Source of the DNA: a virus
Direction: 5' to 3' (one strand)
Virus record (IMG/VR): IMGVR_UViG_3300038585_000086
Span: 1 to 24,953 of that record
DNA: 24,953 nt
A model generated the notes under the pieces. The model ran no database searches and had not been told where the DNA came from. It saw only the letters and a program-made list of their open reading frames with translations. This document shows positions 16,162-23,414 of this stretch, piece by piece (position 1 is the first letter of the stretch; each line of letters opens with the position of its first letter). The position numbers were made by a program, and so were the translations under genes.

Positions 16162-17123
16162 GACAGCCCTTCCAATCTCAGTTTGTTTATGGTAGATAAA
16201 TCGTAGTGCTCTTTACAATACTCATACAGATTGTTTCCAAGTCTCTGTGCTTTGCTTAGTGTCATGCTTTCTACGGCATCTTTCCATTCCTTTGGGCTAC
16301 TGCATAGGATGCCTGTCTCTCCGTGCTTTATAACCTCCTTATATGGCGTTACGTTGGATGCTATGATAGCAGTACGTGTGAACCCCGCTTCCACTACCTT
16401 CAGTTCTGATTTACACTTGTTGAATCTTGAGTTCTTCAAGGGGCTGAGGGAAACGTCGAAGAACTTGTACAACTGTGCATACTGAGTAATATCCACGGGG
16501 TTCATCTTATACTTTGCTTTTAATCTATCTGGGTAGTCCATCAAGTTCATGCAGTACAACTCATGGTCCTCGAATGTCACGCCCATCACATCTAAATCTT
16601 TCTGGTGCCCGTTAGCACCAAGGTATCCGAACCTTACTTTATAATCTTTTGGGTTGTCCTTTTCCCAATCAGCCCATTGCTTCTCCTTCTGGTGGATGGT
16701 GTTCGCAACAACCCTATACACAGCGTCGGGGTTAATCTTCTTCATCCTTTCAGCAAGGTATGCTGATGGTGTCCAGATCTCATCCGCTATCTGTATACTG
16801 TCTTTAATAAAGTACTGTTCATTGTTTTTGTAATGATCGTACGCTGGATTGTCTTTTGGCAGTTCCCAATAGTCATCGTTGTCAAGTATAAGTTTGACGT
16901 CGTTGTCTACTAAGAATTGTTTAAAGGATTTAGCATCGGACACTCCGAATCTTCTTGAGCCCACCAAGTGCGAGACACCAGACAGGTCAAACTCTTTGAG
17001 TTGATTAAGGCTGTCGATGAAATGCACGTTGATTCCCTCCTCTTCCTTTAATCGGAGGAAGGGAGTCATCAACCTGTGGTAGTTAATACCGTTTAGTCCG
17101 TCAAGATAAATCAGCGTCATCAT
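16158..17123 (-). CDS. GT-B glycosyltransferase
   Basis: The 321-aa protein has the two-domain look of GT-B enzymes. The N-terminal half includes GINYHRLMTPFLRL (12-25) and LILDNDDYWELP (78-89). The C-terminal half holds the family signature, FNKCKSELKVVEAG (234-247), then TAIIASNVTPYKEVI and HGETGILC, matching the nucleotide-sugar binding region of GT4-type enzymes with the conserved Glu of the EX7E-like motif. It would move a sugar from a nucleotide donor to an unknown acceptor in the cytoplasm. MM at the start allows initiation at 17123 or 17120. It overlaps both neighbours. Phage glycosyltransferases may modify DNA, virion proteins or host surface glycans; the sequence does not decide. 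Confidence 0.75.
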   Translation of the reverse strand: MMTLIYLDGLNGINYHRLMTPFLRLKEEEGINVHFIDSLNQLKEFDLSGVSHLVGSRRFGVSDAKSFKQFLVDNDVKLILDNDDYWELPKDNPAYDHYKNNEQYFIKDSIQIADEIWTPSAYLAERMKKINPDAVYRVVANTIHQKEKQWADWEKDNPKDYKVRFGYLGANGHQKDLDVMGVTFEDHELYCMNLMDYPDRLKAKYKMNPVDITQYAQLYKFFDVSLSPLKNSRFNKCKSELKVVEAGFTRTAIIASNVTPYKEVIKHGETGILCSSPKEWKDAVESMTLSKAQRLGNNLYEYCKEHYDLSTINKLRLEGLS

Positions 17124-17325
17124 AATACTCCAGCAGTGCAGAACGTATTAGGTCAAATTCTGAATCAATGTTTCTCTTGTACTTACGGATGGTGTTGTGA
17201 AGCCGTTCAGCGTCCGTTCTCGGAGACCCTGCGTTTGTGTGCAGGCTCTCGTACAACTCAGTCGCTGCCTCATGCATGCGGCTGGTCGCAAGAAAGTAAA
17301 CCTCACTCAACGATTTGATATCCAT
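17101..17325 (-). CDS. Small helical protein, hypothetical
   Basis: The 74-aa protein is largely helical and mixed-charge, beginning MDIKSLSEVYFLATSRMHEA and ending in an acidic tail EYYDDADLS. No family was recognised. It overlaps the RusA gene upstream by 23 bases and the glycosyltransferase downstream by 23 bases, in different frames. This is the usual packing in this operon and supports it being a real gene. Confidence 0.6.
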   Translation of the reverse strand: MDIKSLSEVYFLATSRMHEAATELYESLHTNAGSPRTDAERLHNTIRKYKRNIDSEFDLIRSALLEYYDDADLS

Positions 17326-17677
17326 GGCATTTTATTTTGGCTATAAACTCGTCCTTCTCTAACGTCGGGTCATACTTTGTCGACTGCGAAGTAAAGAATT
17401 TCGGATTGTCGTCTTTAATATAACCATGATTTCGCAAATAATCCGCCAAAAATTTGCAACAACATATAGCGTTATCAACATCAAAGCGACAATTGTAGAC
17501 AACATGTATAGACATTTGGTCCATAGTAAACTTGTCCAACTTGTCCATTGCTTTTTCAATCTCGCCCCAGTACTTATCCTTATACTTCTTCCTTACCGCA
17601 TAGTGTCTACCAGAGTAGAACTGGTTGAGCGACGGTGGCTTCGGTAGAGATACACTGATTTCTTCATATTCATTCAC
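17303..17677 (-). CDS. rusA: RusA-like Holliday junction resolvase
   Basis: The 124-aa protein matches the RusA family in length and motifs. It has LPKPPSLNQFYSGRHYAVRKK (11-31) and the acidic site RFDVDNAICCCKFLADYL (64-81), followed by GYIKDDNPKFF with DD at 89-90. These Asp residues bind the metal in RusA dimers, which cut four-way DNA junctions. It starts at GTG 17677; the nearby ATG at 17673 is out of frame. It lies directly after the primase-helicase (three-base gap), so it would resolve recombination intermediates formed during replication. Confidence 0.8.
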   Translation of the reverse strand: MNEYEEISVSLPKPPSLNQFYSGRHYAVRKKYKDKYWGEIEKAMDKLDKFTMDQMSIHVVYNCRFDVDNAICCCKFLADYLRNHGYIKDDNPKFFTSQSTKYDPTLEKDEFIAKIKCHGYQIVE

Positions 17678-17680
17678 ACT

Positions 17681-19447
17681 CTAATATAAGTCCAATGTGC
17701 TGTTCTTGTATGCTAAAGGCTTAAAGTTTTTAACACCTGTTCCAAGTTCACTGAAACCTGTGTAAGAAGAATTGATTTCTATTAGGACAGGATCCAGGTA
17801 TGGTGTTGGCATACCACCCGTCTCTTGATTGCGTTGCTTGCGTACGTGTATCTCTGTACGTATACGTATAGCGTGCTCATCTGACTGCACTTTTCTATGA
17901 AATGTCAAGAAGGAATCGCAGCGGTTCACGAACTTACCGCCGCCTTCAGTCATAGCCGCACCAGGTGCAACGGGTAGACCATCGGGCCCGGTGATACGCT
18001 GTGCCTCCGTGATGCTGTGTGTGTTCAGCCATATCGCTATGTTATTAGTAACGCTAAACGTCAGCATCTCAGACGCCGCTTCATAGTGGTATTCATGTGA
18101 GGACAGTTGTGCCCCCTTAGATATCGTAGTCTTGAGTGAGTTGTATGGGTCAATCAAGAACCCATCGTACTTCTCCTGGCGTATGAGTTTCTCAGCGAAC
18201 ACAAGCAGGTCTGTGTAACTGTACACTTGCTCGTTGCTGATGACTGTGAAGTGCTCATTGACCCACTTGTATGCAGCGATACGTTCCTCGTAGTGCATGT
18301 CGGTAATACGTAAGTCAACCAAGAACTCCATCAACCTCATCTTGATAGAGGCAGTCTTGTTCTCGGAGGAGTATATAATCCAACGCCAACCATGTAGCAC
18401 TGAAGCAGACACCATAAGATACAGCGCCGTCGTTGTCTTACCTACGTTGCTGTGTCCGTTGATAATGGTAAACTCTTTCTTAAATAGGAAGTGCTTGTCG
18501 AGTTTGGGAAAGCCTGTGCTTAGTCCCTTCTCTATTTCTCCGTTGGCGAACTTGTTAATCCATTCCAGATCATGGTGGTCCGAGGAGATAAAAGACATGT
18601 CGCCATCGTTGATGCGCATCTCTCTACGAATCTTGTTTTCGTCATCAATGACCTCACGTATAGGCATCGAGCGCCCCTGCGTGATACCATCCATGATGGT
18701 CTTGCGTGCCAGGTCTATGTCCTCCACGTCTCTTCGCATCAGTTCACGTTCCATTACACGAATAGCCTCTTGCTCCTCCATCCGCCCAGCGCTGATGTAT
18801 CCACCACATAGGATAGCCGCACGTAATAATATGTTGTGCTTCTGCCCATCGGGTGCCTTGCGTATCATGCGTGCAACGATGTCTATCTTGTCGTAGTCGG
18901 TATAGGAGTCTTGCTGTACTACTTCCTGGTGTTCGCTACTCTCTGATAGCATAGCACCAAACACCTTGCACTCATCGTTCTTGATGAGGTCTGGGTCGTA
19001 ACTCTCGAAGCAGGCCCGAGATACATTAATCCCAGAAGGGTCTACCTCTAACCCATAGTTTCTTTCAAAGTAAGATTGTAATGCACGGAAGTGGTCACGG
19101 TGTCGCTCGGGATTACTAATACGGACAAGTGCCTTAAGACCGTCTCCACTTGGAGACACCCAGCATGCTCGTATGTATTCATCAGTACCGAGTAAAGATT
19201 TGTAATCGTTGGTGTCGATGTGGTCAAAGTCCAATACAACAATACCACTGTGTCCTTGTATCTGCTCATCCCTTCTACCTGTAAAGACTCCAGAGAACAG
19301 CGCTACGGGTAGTGTCTTCTTAACTTGTTTGTCTCCAGATCTTACTTGCTCGACCTTCTCTTTGCTCTTGCCCTCGATGATTCTATCAAGCGCAGATTCT
19401 AAAGTGATGTAGTACGGATTGTCAATCGTTGTGATTGACGGGAACAT
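17681..19447 (-). CDS. Primase-helicase: VirE_N/BT4734-like primase plus DnaB-like helicase
   Basis: This fused replication protein has 588 aa from the ATG at 19447. Residues 72-76 (LDFDH) and 98-108 (SPSGDGLKALV) are the metal and nucleotide-site motifs of the VirE_N/BT4734-like archaeo-eukaryotic primase group, common in Bacteroidota elements. A helical linker follows. The RecA-like helicase domain has Walker A GHSNVGKTT (331-339), Walker B FLIDPYNSL (430-438), and later GGGKFVNRCDSFLTFHRK. It should prime and unwind at the phage fork. The frame opens further to ATG 19513, but that would overlap the upstream gene by 56 bases. The ATG at 19447 follows that gene's stop by ten bases and sits right at the domain start. 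Confidence 0.85.
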   Translation of the reverse strand: MFPSITTIDNPYYITLESALDRIIEGKSKEKVEQVRSGDKQVKKTLPVALFSGVFTGRRDEQIQGHSGIVVLDFDHIDTNDYKSLLGTDEYIRACWVSPSGDGLKALVRISNPERHRDHFRALQSYFERNYGLEVDPSGINVSRACFESYDPDLIKNDECKVFGAMLSESSEHQEVVQQDSYTDYDKIDIVARMIRKAPDGQKHNILLRAAILCGGYISAGRMEEQEAIRVMERELMRRDVEDIDLARKTIMDGITQGRSMPIREVIDDENKIRREMRINDGDMSFISSDHHDLEWINKFANGEIEKGLSTGFPKLDKHFLFKKEFTIINGHSNVGKTTTALYLMVSASVLHGWRWIIYSSENKTASIKMRLMEFLVDLRITDMHYEERIAAYKWVNEHFTVISNEQVYSYTDLLVFAEKLIRQEKYDGFLIDPYNSLKTTISKGAQLSSHEYHYEAASEMLTFSVTNNIAIWLNTHSITEAQRITGPDGLPVAPGAAMTEGGGKFVNRCDSFLTFHRKVQSDEHAIRIRTEIHVRKQRNQETGGMPTPYLDPVLIEINSSYTGFSELGTGVKNFKPLAYKNSTLDLY

Positions 19448-19457
19448 TGTGATTGAG

Positions 19458-19769
19458 TTAGCCCCAGTGGTCGGCATAGTCTTCTTCTTTATGTATTTCC
19501 GAATATCCGACAATCTTTTGAGACTTGATGTTGAACACTCTGAAATTTTCTTTCTTGGCTGTGAGTTTAGTTTGGTCCTCTAAAAAGTCGAGGGCCTTCC
19601 GGTCTTTGTTAAGGTGCATCAAATTCTTTGCTCGGCTTACACATTCCATGTCGTGCCACTTATGGATGGACATCTTCTTGCCTCGGCGTGTTTGCCACAT
19701 GATGTCTACAACGTACCAATGAATTGGCTGGCCATCCCGTACTGCTTTTTCTATATCGTATTCTTCCAT
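19458..19769 (-). CDS. Hypothetical protein, 103 aa
   Basis: The protein is basic in its centre with several Trp and Met residues (HWYVVDIMWQTRRGKKMS, KWHDMECVSRAKNLMHL). It has an acidic C terminus ending YADHWG and no membrane segment. No family was recognised. It overlaps the sulfotransferase gene by 19 bases and stands ten bases before the preferred primase-helicase start. Co-expression with replication genes suggests an accessory role, but there is no direct sign of function. Confidence 0.65.
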   Translation of the reverse strand: MEEYDIEKAVRDGQPIHWYVVDIMWQTRRGKKMSIHKWHDMECVSRAKNLMHLNKDRKALDFLEDQTKLTAKKENFRVFNIKSQKIVGYSEIHKEEDYADHWG

Positions 19770-20380
19770 ATGCTTTTGTATAAAGTAAAATCTTCTTTGT
19801 AGTATAAGGCAAGTAGTAGGCCTGTCTCTTTATCTATCGTCCACTGCTTAGAGGTAGTGGTGTTAGTCCGCTGAAGCGGTAAGTCTACGTCTATTTGTTT
19901 ACAGACATAACTCCAATGCGCCTTGAGGTTAGATACATTGCCAATCCATAGTTCTTCATTAAGCCAATGAACTTGCTGATAGGCATTCCTTGGTTGGCTC
20001 CAATGCTTATCGTATACATGGAACTGTGCAAACATGTGTTTGTTTATAACCTTATTGGGTGAGCGTTCGAGATGATGTTCATCGTTAAGCAGCCAATGCA
20101 AGTTGTGTTGATCTGGAAAAGTATAGTCAGCGTTGTAAACGAATGAAGATATGAATCTCTCTTTAGGCTCTCGAACAAAAGCAAACTTAAAATAGGAGTT
20201 CCATCGTTCCTCCCCTGCAATAAGGCGCACTTGGCTTGCAAGTTCATGTCCGTATGGTGGATTACTGTCATCCCCCCTAATGCAGTCGGGGTCTTCGTTT
20301 ATCAGCGCCTCCTCCATAGAGGTGCTTGCGTTCTTTGGGACACGAACAAAAATACATTTAAGTTTATCAGAGATGACCAT
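19751..20380 (-). CDS. Sulfotransferase family 2-like protein
   Basis: The 209-aa protein carries both PAPS-binding motifs of sulfotransferases. The 5' phosphosulfate loop is FVRVPKNASTSM (11-22), and the 3' phosphate motif is FAFVREPKERFISS (66-79). The order and spacing fit the Sulfotransfer_2 (carbohydrate sulfotransferase-like) group. It would transfer sulfate from PAPS to a hydroxyl or amine, probably on a glycan, in the cytoplasm. A GTG at 20383 and an ATG at 20380 are alternative starts; ATG gives the TGATG overlap used here. It sits in an early/replication operon together with a glycosyltransferase and an FkbM methyltransferase. The host must supply PAPS. The acceptor is unknown. Confidence 0.75.
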   Translation of the reverse strand: MVISDKLKCIFVRVPKNASTSMEEALINEDPDCIRGDDSNPPYGHELASQVRLIAGEERWNSYFKFAFVREPKERFISSFVYNADYTFPDQHNLHWLLNDEHHLERSPNKVINKHMFAQFHVYDKHWSQPRNAYQQVHWLNEELWIGNVSNLKAHWSYVCKQIDVDLPLQRTNTTTSKQWTIDKETGLLLALYYKEDFTLYKSIWKNTI

Positions 20381-20835
20381 CACATTAAATTTTTAACAGT
20401 CATTATCTCGTAGTTATCCAAGGTTTCTGGGTTGTCTGTGTATAAGACTACTCTATACTTTAAGTGACGAGCAGATGTTTTTTTCTTTACCATTACCTGG
20501 TCGAGAATCTCAGCCCCTTCCAAGAACTTATTGGTGTATAGTTCGTTTACTCTGCGTCCGTTACTGAAAACATCTATATGCTTCTTGTGTGTCTTCAAGC
20601 AGGCAATGACCGTAGTGTGGTGTCTATTAAATAACTTTCCAAGGTTATGCATAGTGAGCGTAGAGTTCTCTCTCAAGTACGCCCATACCATACAACGTGT
20701 TTCGACCAGGGGTCTGTCCCTACGTGAACTTGTTAAGTCCGAAGCGATTACCCTGTTCAACATACTAAAAGTTTCAGTTGCTTCGTCGATTGCGTGTTGG
20801 TCAATCGTGCGAATGAAATGATATTCGTTACTCAT
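20380..20835 (-). CDS. Stand-alone DnaA domain-IV-like DNA-binding protein
   Basis: Residues 38-87 of this 151-aa protein match the DnaA C-terminal DNA-binding domain: RRDRPLVETRCMVWAYLREN, then LTMHNLGKLFNRHHTTVIACLKTHKKHI. The RHHTTVIACLKTH segment corresponds to the DnaA signature (DHTTVLHACRKI-type) that reads DnaA boxes. There is no AAA+ ATPase domain; flanks are a 37-residue N-terminal part and a 65-residue basic C-terminal part of unknown fold. It may bind origin-like sites of the phage or host, or act as a regulator. ATGA overlap with the gene upstream and TGATG with the one downstream show tight coupling. Confidence 0.7.
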   Translation of the reverse strand: MSNEYHFIRTIDQHAIDEATETFSMLNRVIASDLTSSRRDRPLVETRCMVWAYLRENSTLTMHNLGKLFNRHHTTVIACLKTHKKHIDVFSNGRRVNELYTNKFLEGAEILDQVMVKKKTSARHLKYRVVLYTDNPETLDNYEIMTVKNLM

Positions 20836-21059
20836 TTGTCAATGATAATTCTTTTGTAATAGTTAGGTGCTACCCTTTTAATCTCTCGATAGAATTCGTT
20901 CTCTGCTTCTCGCAGTTTCGATTTAGTTTCCGTGTCGCCTTTGCCCTTGGTTCCGAACGACGTGTGCAACAAGGCTAACGCCTCAAGTTGCTTGTCCACG
21001 TGCGCGCGTACGAGAGGGCACATCTTCGAGCGTGATGCGCTCTTACATACCTTGTCCAT
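20832..21059 (-). CDS. Small basic protein, hypothetical
   Basis: The 75-aa protein is rich in Lys and Arg and mostly helical (VDKQLEALALLHTSFG, SKLREAENEFYREIKRV), with two Cys near the N terminus. No family was recognised. It starts inside the 3' end of the FkbM gene (17-base overlap) and overlaps the DnaA-like gene by ATGA. The charge and helices are compatible with nucleic-acid or protein binding. Confidence 0.6.
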   Translation of the reverse strand: MDKVCKSASRSKMCPLVRAHVDKQLEALALLHTSFGTKGKGDTETKSKLREAENEFYREIKRVAPNYYKRIIIDK

Positions 21060-21666
21060 GATTTGCTGAGTTGGGGTTTAATTCAAAGTGAGAACCAAAT
21101 GGATCTGGTGTGACACGTATGTCGATAGCATACACGTCATCAAACTCCTGGTACACGAGATACTCTCGCTCTTCCAGGAAACTCTTCATAGCATACACTC
21201 CGCCTTGAATGTGCTTGTGTTCTGCCTTAATAATCCTTGGTCTGTGCGGACCCTCGTACATCACCTGGTTAAGTATCACCATGTCATGACCTTCGGTGTC
21301 CACCTTAAGGAAGTCTACTTGCGGAATGCCGGACTTCGTTAGCATGTTCTGATATGTGATTGCTTCTACCAAGCGTGGAGTCACATACTCCCCGTTCGCT
21401 GGGTTGGTATACTCCGCAAAGGAACTCATCCCTGCGTAGTCTCTGTCCTTGGATACGATGTCCTCGTTGAATACGTTCATCATACGTGAACCAGGAATTG
21501 CATCTATTGCAGAGTTGATGTAACACACGCTGTCGTGTTTTGGTAGGTTATCTAAGTATTCCGCTATAGGTTCTACAACTACCCCGCCCCATCCTTTAGA
21601 GGCAAGGTCGTTAAGCGTATCGAAATCACAACTGCCTATCTCTACAAAGTATTTAGTATTCTTCAT
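21043..21666 (-). CDS. FkbM-family methyltransferase
   Basis: The 207-aa protein has the class I SAM-methyltransferase order: VEIGSCD (8-14) as the first loop, VVVEP (29-33) as the acidic strand end, and VDFLKVDTEGHDMVIL (117-132), the hallmark of FkbM enzymes. FkbM proteins usually O-methylate sugars or small molecules. The frame is open to 21753, but that start would overlap the GGCT-like gene by about 100 bases and adds 29 residues before the domain. The ATG at 21666 places the domain at the N terminus and leaves a 14-base overlap. The substrate is unknown; the nearby glycosyltransferase and sulfotransferase suggest a sugar. Confidence 0.8.
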   Translation of the reverse strand: MKNTKYFVEIGSCDFDTLNDLASKGWGGVVVEPIAEYLDNLPKHDSVCYINSAIDAIPGSRMMNVFNEDIVSKDRDYAGMSSFAEYTNPANGEYVTPRLVEAITYQNMLTKSGIPQVDFLKVDTEGHDMVILNQVMYEGPHRPRIIKAEHKHIQGGVYAMKSFLEEREYLVYQEFDDVYAIDIRVTPDPFGSHFELNPNSANHGQGM

Positions 21667-22135
21667 ACAGCGTCTCTGATTCTGAGTAGTAATCCTCGGG
21701 TGCCATGTAAACCCATGGCTCAAGTATTGCATTGTGATATGAGAATCCTTCACGGTCTAAGCCAGTGACTAAGACTGGTTTCTTCTCACGTCTGTACCAT
21801 TCAGGATGTCCTTCGAGCATGTCCAATCGGTTGAGCGTAGGTTCATCCACGAGGTACACCTCTACCTTGACACGCTTACCCGTGCCCTTCATGTCTACGA
21901 GGAAGGGTAGTCCTGATCCACGTACCACGAGCGGGTACTCATCCTCTGTGTATCCCTCTCCTACGAACACGGAGTCCGCTAAGAGCATGTGATTACCATA
22001 CCCTCTCTTGAGTGTACCGTATACAGCGACTAAAATATCGTGCAGTTCTTCGCTATTATTTCCTCGTACCAAAAATCGACGTCCATCTTCTGCGTACTGC
22101 TGAAGACTGTCGTCCCTTTTCTCTTTAGTATCCAT
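21653..22135 (-). CDS. Gamma-glutamylcyclotransferase (AIG2/GGCT)-like protein
   Basis: The conserved core runs from about residue 36: VAVYGTLKRGYGNHMLL (36-52) gives the substrate loop YGTLKxG, then GLPFLVD, and LDMLEGHPEWYRR (104-116), where E108 aligns with the catalytic Glu of the fold. Such enzymes cyclise gamma-glutamyl amines to 5-oxoproline. The substrate here is unknown. The first 35 residues are outside the usual domain and overlap the preceding gene by 106 bases. A TTG at 22072 would start just before the core and reduce the overlap to 43 bases. Iyer and Aravind linked this fold to amidoligase peptide-modification clusters; no amidoligase is in this window. Confidence 0.78.
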   Translation of the reverse strand: MDTKEKRDDSLQQYAEDGRRFLVRGNNSEELHDILVAVYGTLKRGYGNHMLLADSVFVGEGYTEDEYPLVVRGSGLPFLVDMKGTGKRVKVEVYLVDEPTLNRLDMLEGHPEWYRREKKPVLVTGLDREGFSYHNAILEPWVYMAPEDYYSESETLYEEY

Positions 22136-22254
22136 CGTTTCTTGCGTTTATTAAATTCAATTGAGTAGTTGGTCTTGACCTGGACTGGTGGCTTACCACT
22201 CCATGGCCTATTGCTTCCGTAGGGTATGCGTTCTTCGCCTCTTTTGTGTGCCAT
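22030..22254 (-). CDS. Small basic protein, hypothetical
   Basis: The protein has 74 aa from ATG 22254. The frame continues to a TTG at 22308, but that would run through the structured leader and is less likely. It is very basic, with VQVKTNYSIEFNKRKKRW and a strand-rich centre, and ends IIAKNCTIF. No family was recognised. Its 3' third is shared, in another frame, with the 5' part of the GGCT-like frame, so one of the two starts may be misplaced. Confidence 0.55.
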   Translation of the reverse strand: MAHKRGEERIPYGSNRPWSGKPPVQVKTNYSIEFNKRKKRWILKRKGTTVFSSTQKMDVDFWYEEIIAKNCTIF

Positions 22255-22273
22255 AATCTTTGGGGTTAAATGT

Positions 22274-22334
22274 GGGGAGGGCTTCCCTTTCGAGAGGGGT
22301 TTTGCCAAACAATATTAATAATAGTACCCTCCCC
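22274..22334 (-). promoter_or_regulatory. Structured leader with GGGGAGGG/CCCTCCCC inverted repeat
   Basis: An exact eight-base inverted repeat (22274-22281 with 22327-22334) encloses a 45-base segment in the 91-base gap between the SSB-like gene and the 74-aa gene. Inside lies a second hairpin, CCCTTT/GAGGGG (22285-22299). The two G-rich and two C-rich arms can pair in competing ways, as in an attenuator or protein-binding leader. No T run follows directly, so a simple terminator is unlikely. On the - strand an AT-rich TATTGTTTG (one base longer than the -7 consensus) sits in the loop. Confidence 0.45.
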
Positions 22335-22345
22335 GACATTAAACT

Positions 22346-22624
22346 TTAGAACGGCAAGTCGCTACTGCCTTGCGCTACCGTCTGGTTCGCTTGGCTGTTA
22401 GAGTACTGCGTTCCATTGGCACGTGGATTAAACACAGATGTGAATGCTGTGCCGTCGGTCTTGATGATGAAGTCTACGTTCACATTACCTGCGCCCGTGA
22501 GATACTTCTTCATCTCATCCAACTGTGCCTCTTTAAACGAGATAGAGTACTTGACAACACCGCTGTCAAACTCTTTGCGTTCGCCTACATATCCGATGTA
22601 GACATCTTTCTTTTGCTGATCCAT
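22346..22624 (-). CDS. SSB-like single-stranded DNA-binding protein
   Basis: The 92-aa protein has a compact N-terminal beta/alpha domain (KDVYIGYVGERKEF, VKYSISFKEAQLDEM). A polar, Asn/Gln/Ser-rich linker follows, with the C-terminal tip SSDLPF. That acidic, Phe-terminated tip is the docking peptide of bacterial and phage SSBs. At 92 aa it is shorter than bacterial SSB (about 110-180 aa), so the OB fold is inferred rather than recognised. It follows the exonuclease gene by ten bases, with TTTAATTCAAT before the start. It would protect single strands made by the exonuclease and helicase. Confidence 0.6.
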   Translation of the reverse strand: MDQQKKDVYIGYVGERKEFDSGVVKYSISFKEAQLDEMKKYLTGAGNVNVDFIIKTDGTAFTSVFNPRANGTQYSNSQANQTVAQGSSDLPF

Positions 22625-22628
22625 AGCA

Positions 22629-22636
22629 ATTGAATT
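22629..22636 (-). promoter_or_regulatory. AATTCAAT leader motif before the SSB-like gene
   Basis: On the - strand, AATTCAAT lies four bases before the SSB-like ATG and overlaps the end of the exonuclease gene. The wider TTTAATTCAAT is identical to the leader of the annealing-protein gene. No Shine-Dalgarno is present. Confidence 0.25.
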
Positions 22637-23414
22637 AAATTTCCCCTTGGATAAAGAACGTAGAGGATGGCTTGTCCTGTTGGTAGTGCTCTCGAATAAT
22701 GTTCAAGGCACGAGCCACCTTACGCCTGCCGGAGTCAAGGGTTTCCTCCGATGCTTTGTATACCGCTGGTAGGTATGGGTATGCTTTCTCTTGTACGACC
22801 CAATAGAAATCCTGGATGCCAAACGCGTGCGTATATAAGAAGGCCTGGATGTCATACCCGAAGAAACGTACGTCTCTTGTAAAGCCCTTAACACTACGTG
22901 ATGATTTGCTGTCGGCTATGAAGCCTTCTCCAAGACAGTCTAAGAAACCACGGAAGGGGATTACCTCTCCGCCGATGTCAAGTTTCTGGTGAAACTCAAC
23001 CTGGTAATCCCCATCCAGGTATATGCTCAGAACTTTTGAGTCGTCCAAGCGAGTAATCATGTCGATGCATTGCTGATAATCCTCAATACCCAAGACGGTC
23101 TTGCCTTCAGCCAATGCTTCTTGTTCTTTCTTCCACTCCTTGTATGCCTTGGTCACACGTGGGTTCTTTCCTCCCAGATCCTGTATAATCTGCGTGTCAT
23201 CCATGACGAAGAACGTGGAGTCAAACTCATGCGGCGTGAAGAGAAGGCAATCGTAGGCACTACCAAATGTGAGTGCCTCCGATTCCTTACGCAACTTGCC
23301 TTGCATGTATAATTCAAACAGCGCTATGTCTTGTAGCGCGTACTTTATAGATGAGTACGATAGGTATTGCTTACCCGTTCTCTCTACTAAAGATTCAAAC
23401 CATCCATTAGTCAT
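22635..23414 (-). CDS. PD-(D/E)XK exonuclease of the phage recombination type
   Basis: The 259-aa protein has an N-terminal helical region (YLSYSSIKYALQDIALFELYM and ALTFGSAYDCLLFTP, 18-61) typical of the DUF3799-like/Cas4-RecB-like phage exonuclease group. The active site follows: FRGFLD with D159, DSK with D168 and K170, and the motif IV Gln in YDIQAFLY (Q190). It would resect duplex ends to leave single strands for the annealing protein encoded just upstream, with which it overlaps by ATGA. The pairing of nuclease and annealing protein is the usual two-component phage recombination system. Confidence 0.8.
   Translation of the reverse strand: MTNGWFESLVERTGKQYLSYSSIKYALQDIALFELYMQGKLRKESEALTFGSAYDCLLFTPHEFDSTFFVMDDTQIIQDLGGKNPRVTKAYKEWKKEQEALAEGKTVLGIEDYQQCIDMITRLDDSKVLSIYLDGDYQVEFHQKLDIGGEVIPFRGFLDCLGEGFIADSKSSRSVKGFTRDVRFFGYDIQAFLYTHAFGIQDFYWVVQEKAYPYLPAVYKASEETLDSGRRKVARALNIIREHYQQDKPSSTFFIQGEI

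Noticed and set aside
18297-18896. 199-aa open frame on the + strand
   Set aside because: It lies wholly antisense to the primase-helicase, whose frame has clear motifs. The translation is Ser/Ile-rich without any domain, so it is a shadow.
20405-20420. TTATCCAAG, similar to a DnaA box, beside the DnaA-like gene
   Set aside because: Single site with mismatches to TTATCCACA, inside coding sequence, without clustering. Other near matches (15785-15795, 22648-22657) are also isolated. No origin can be called.
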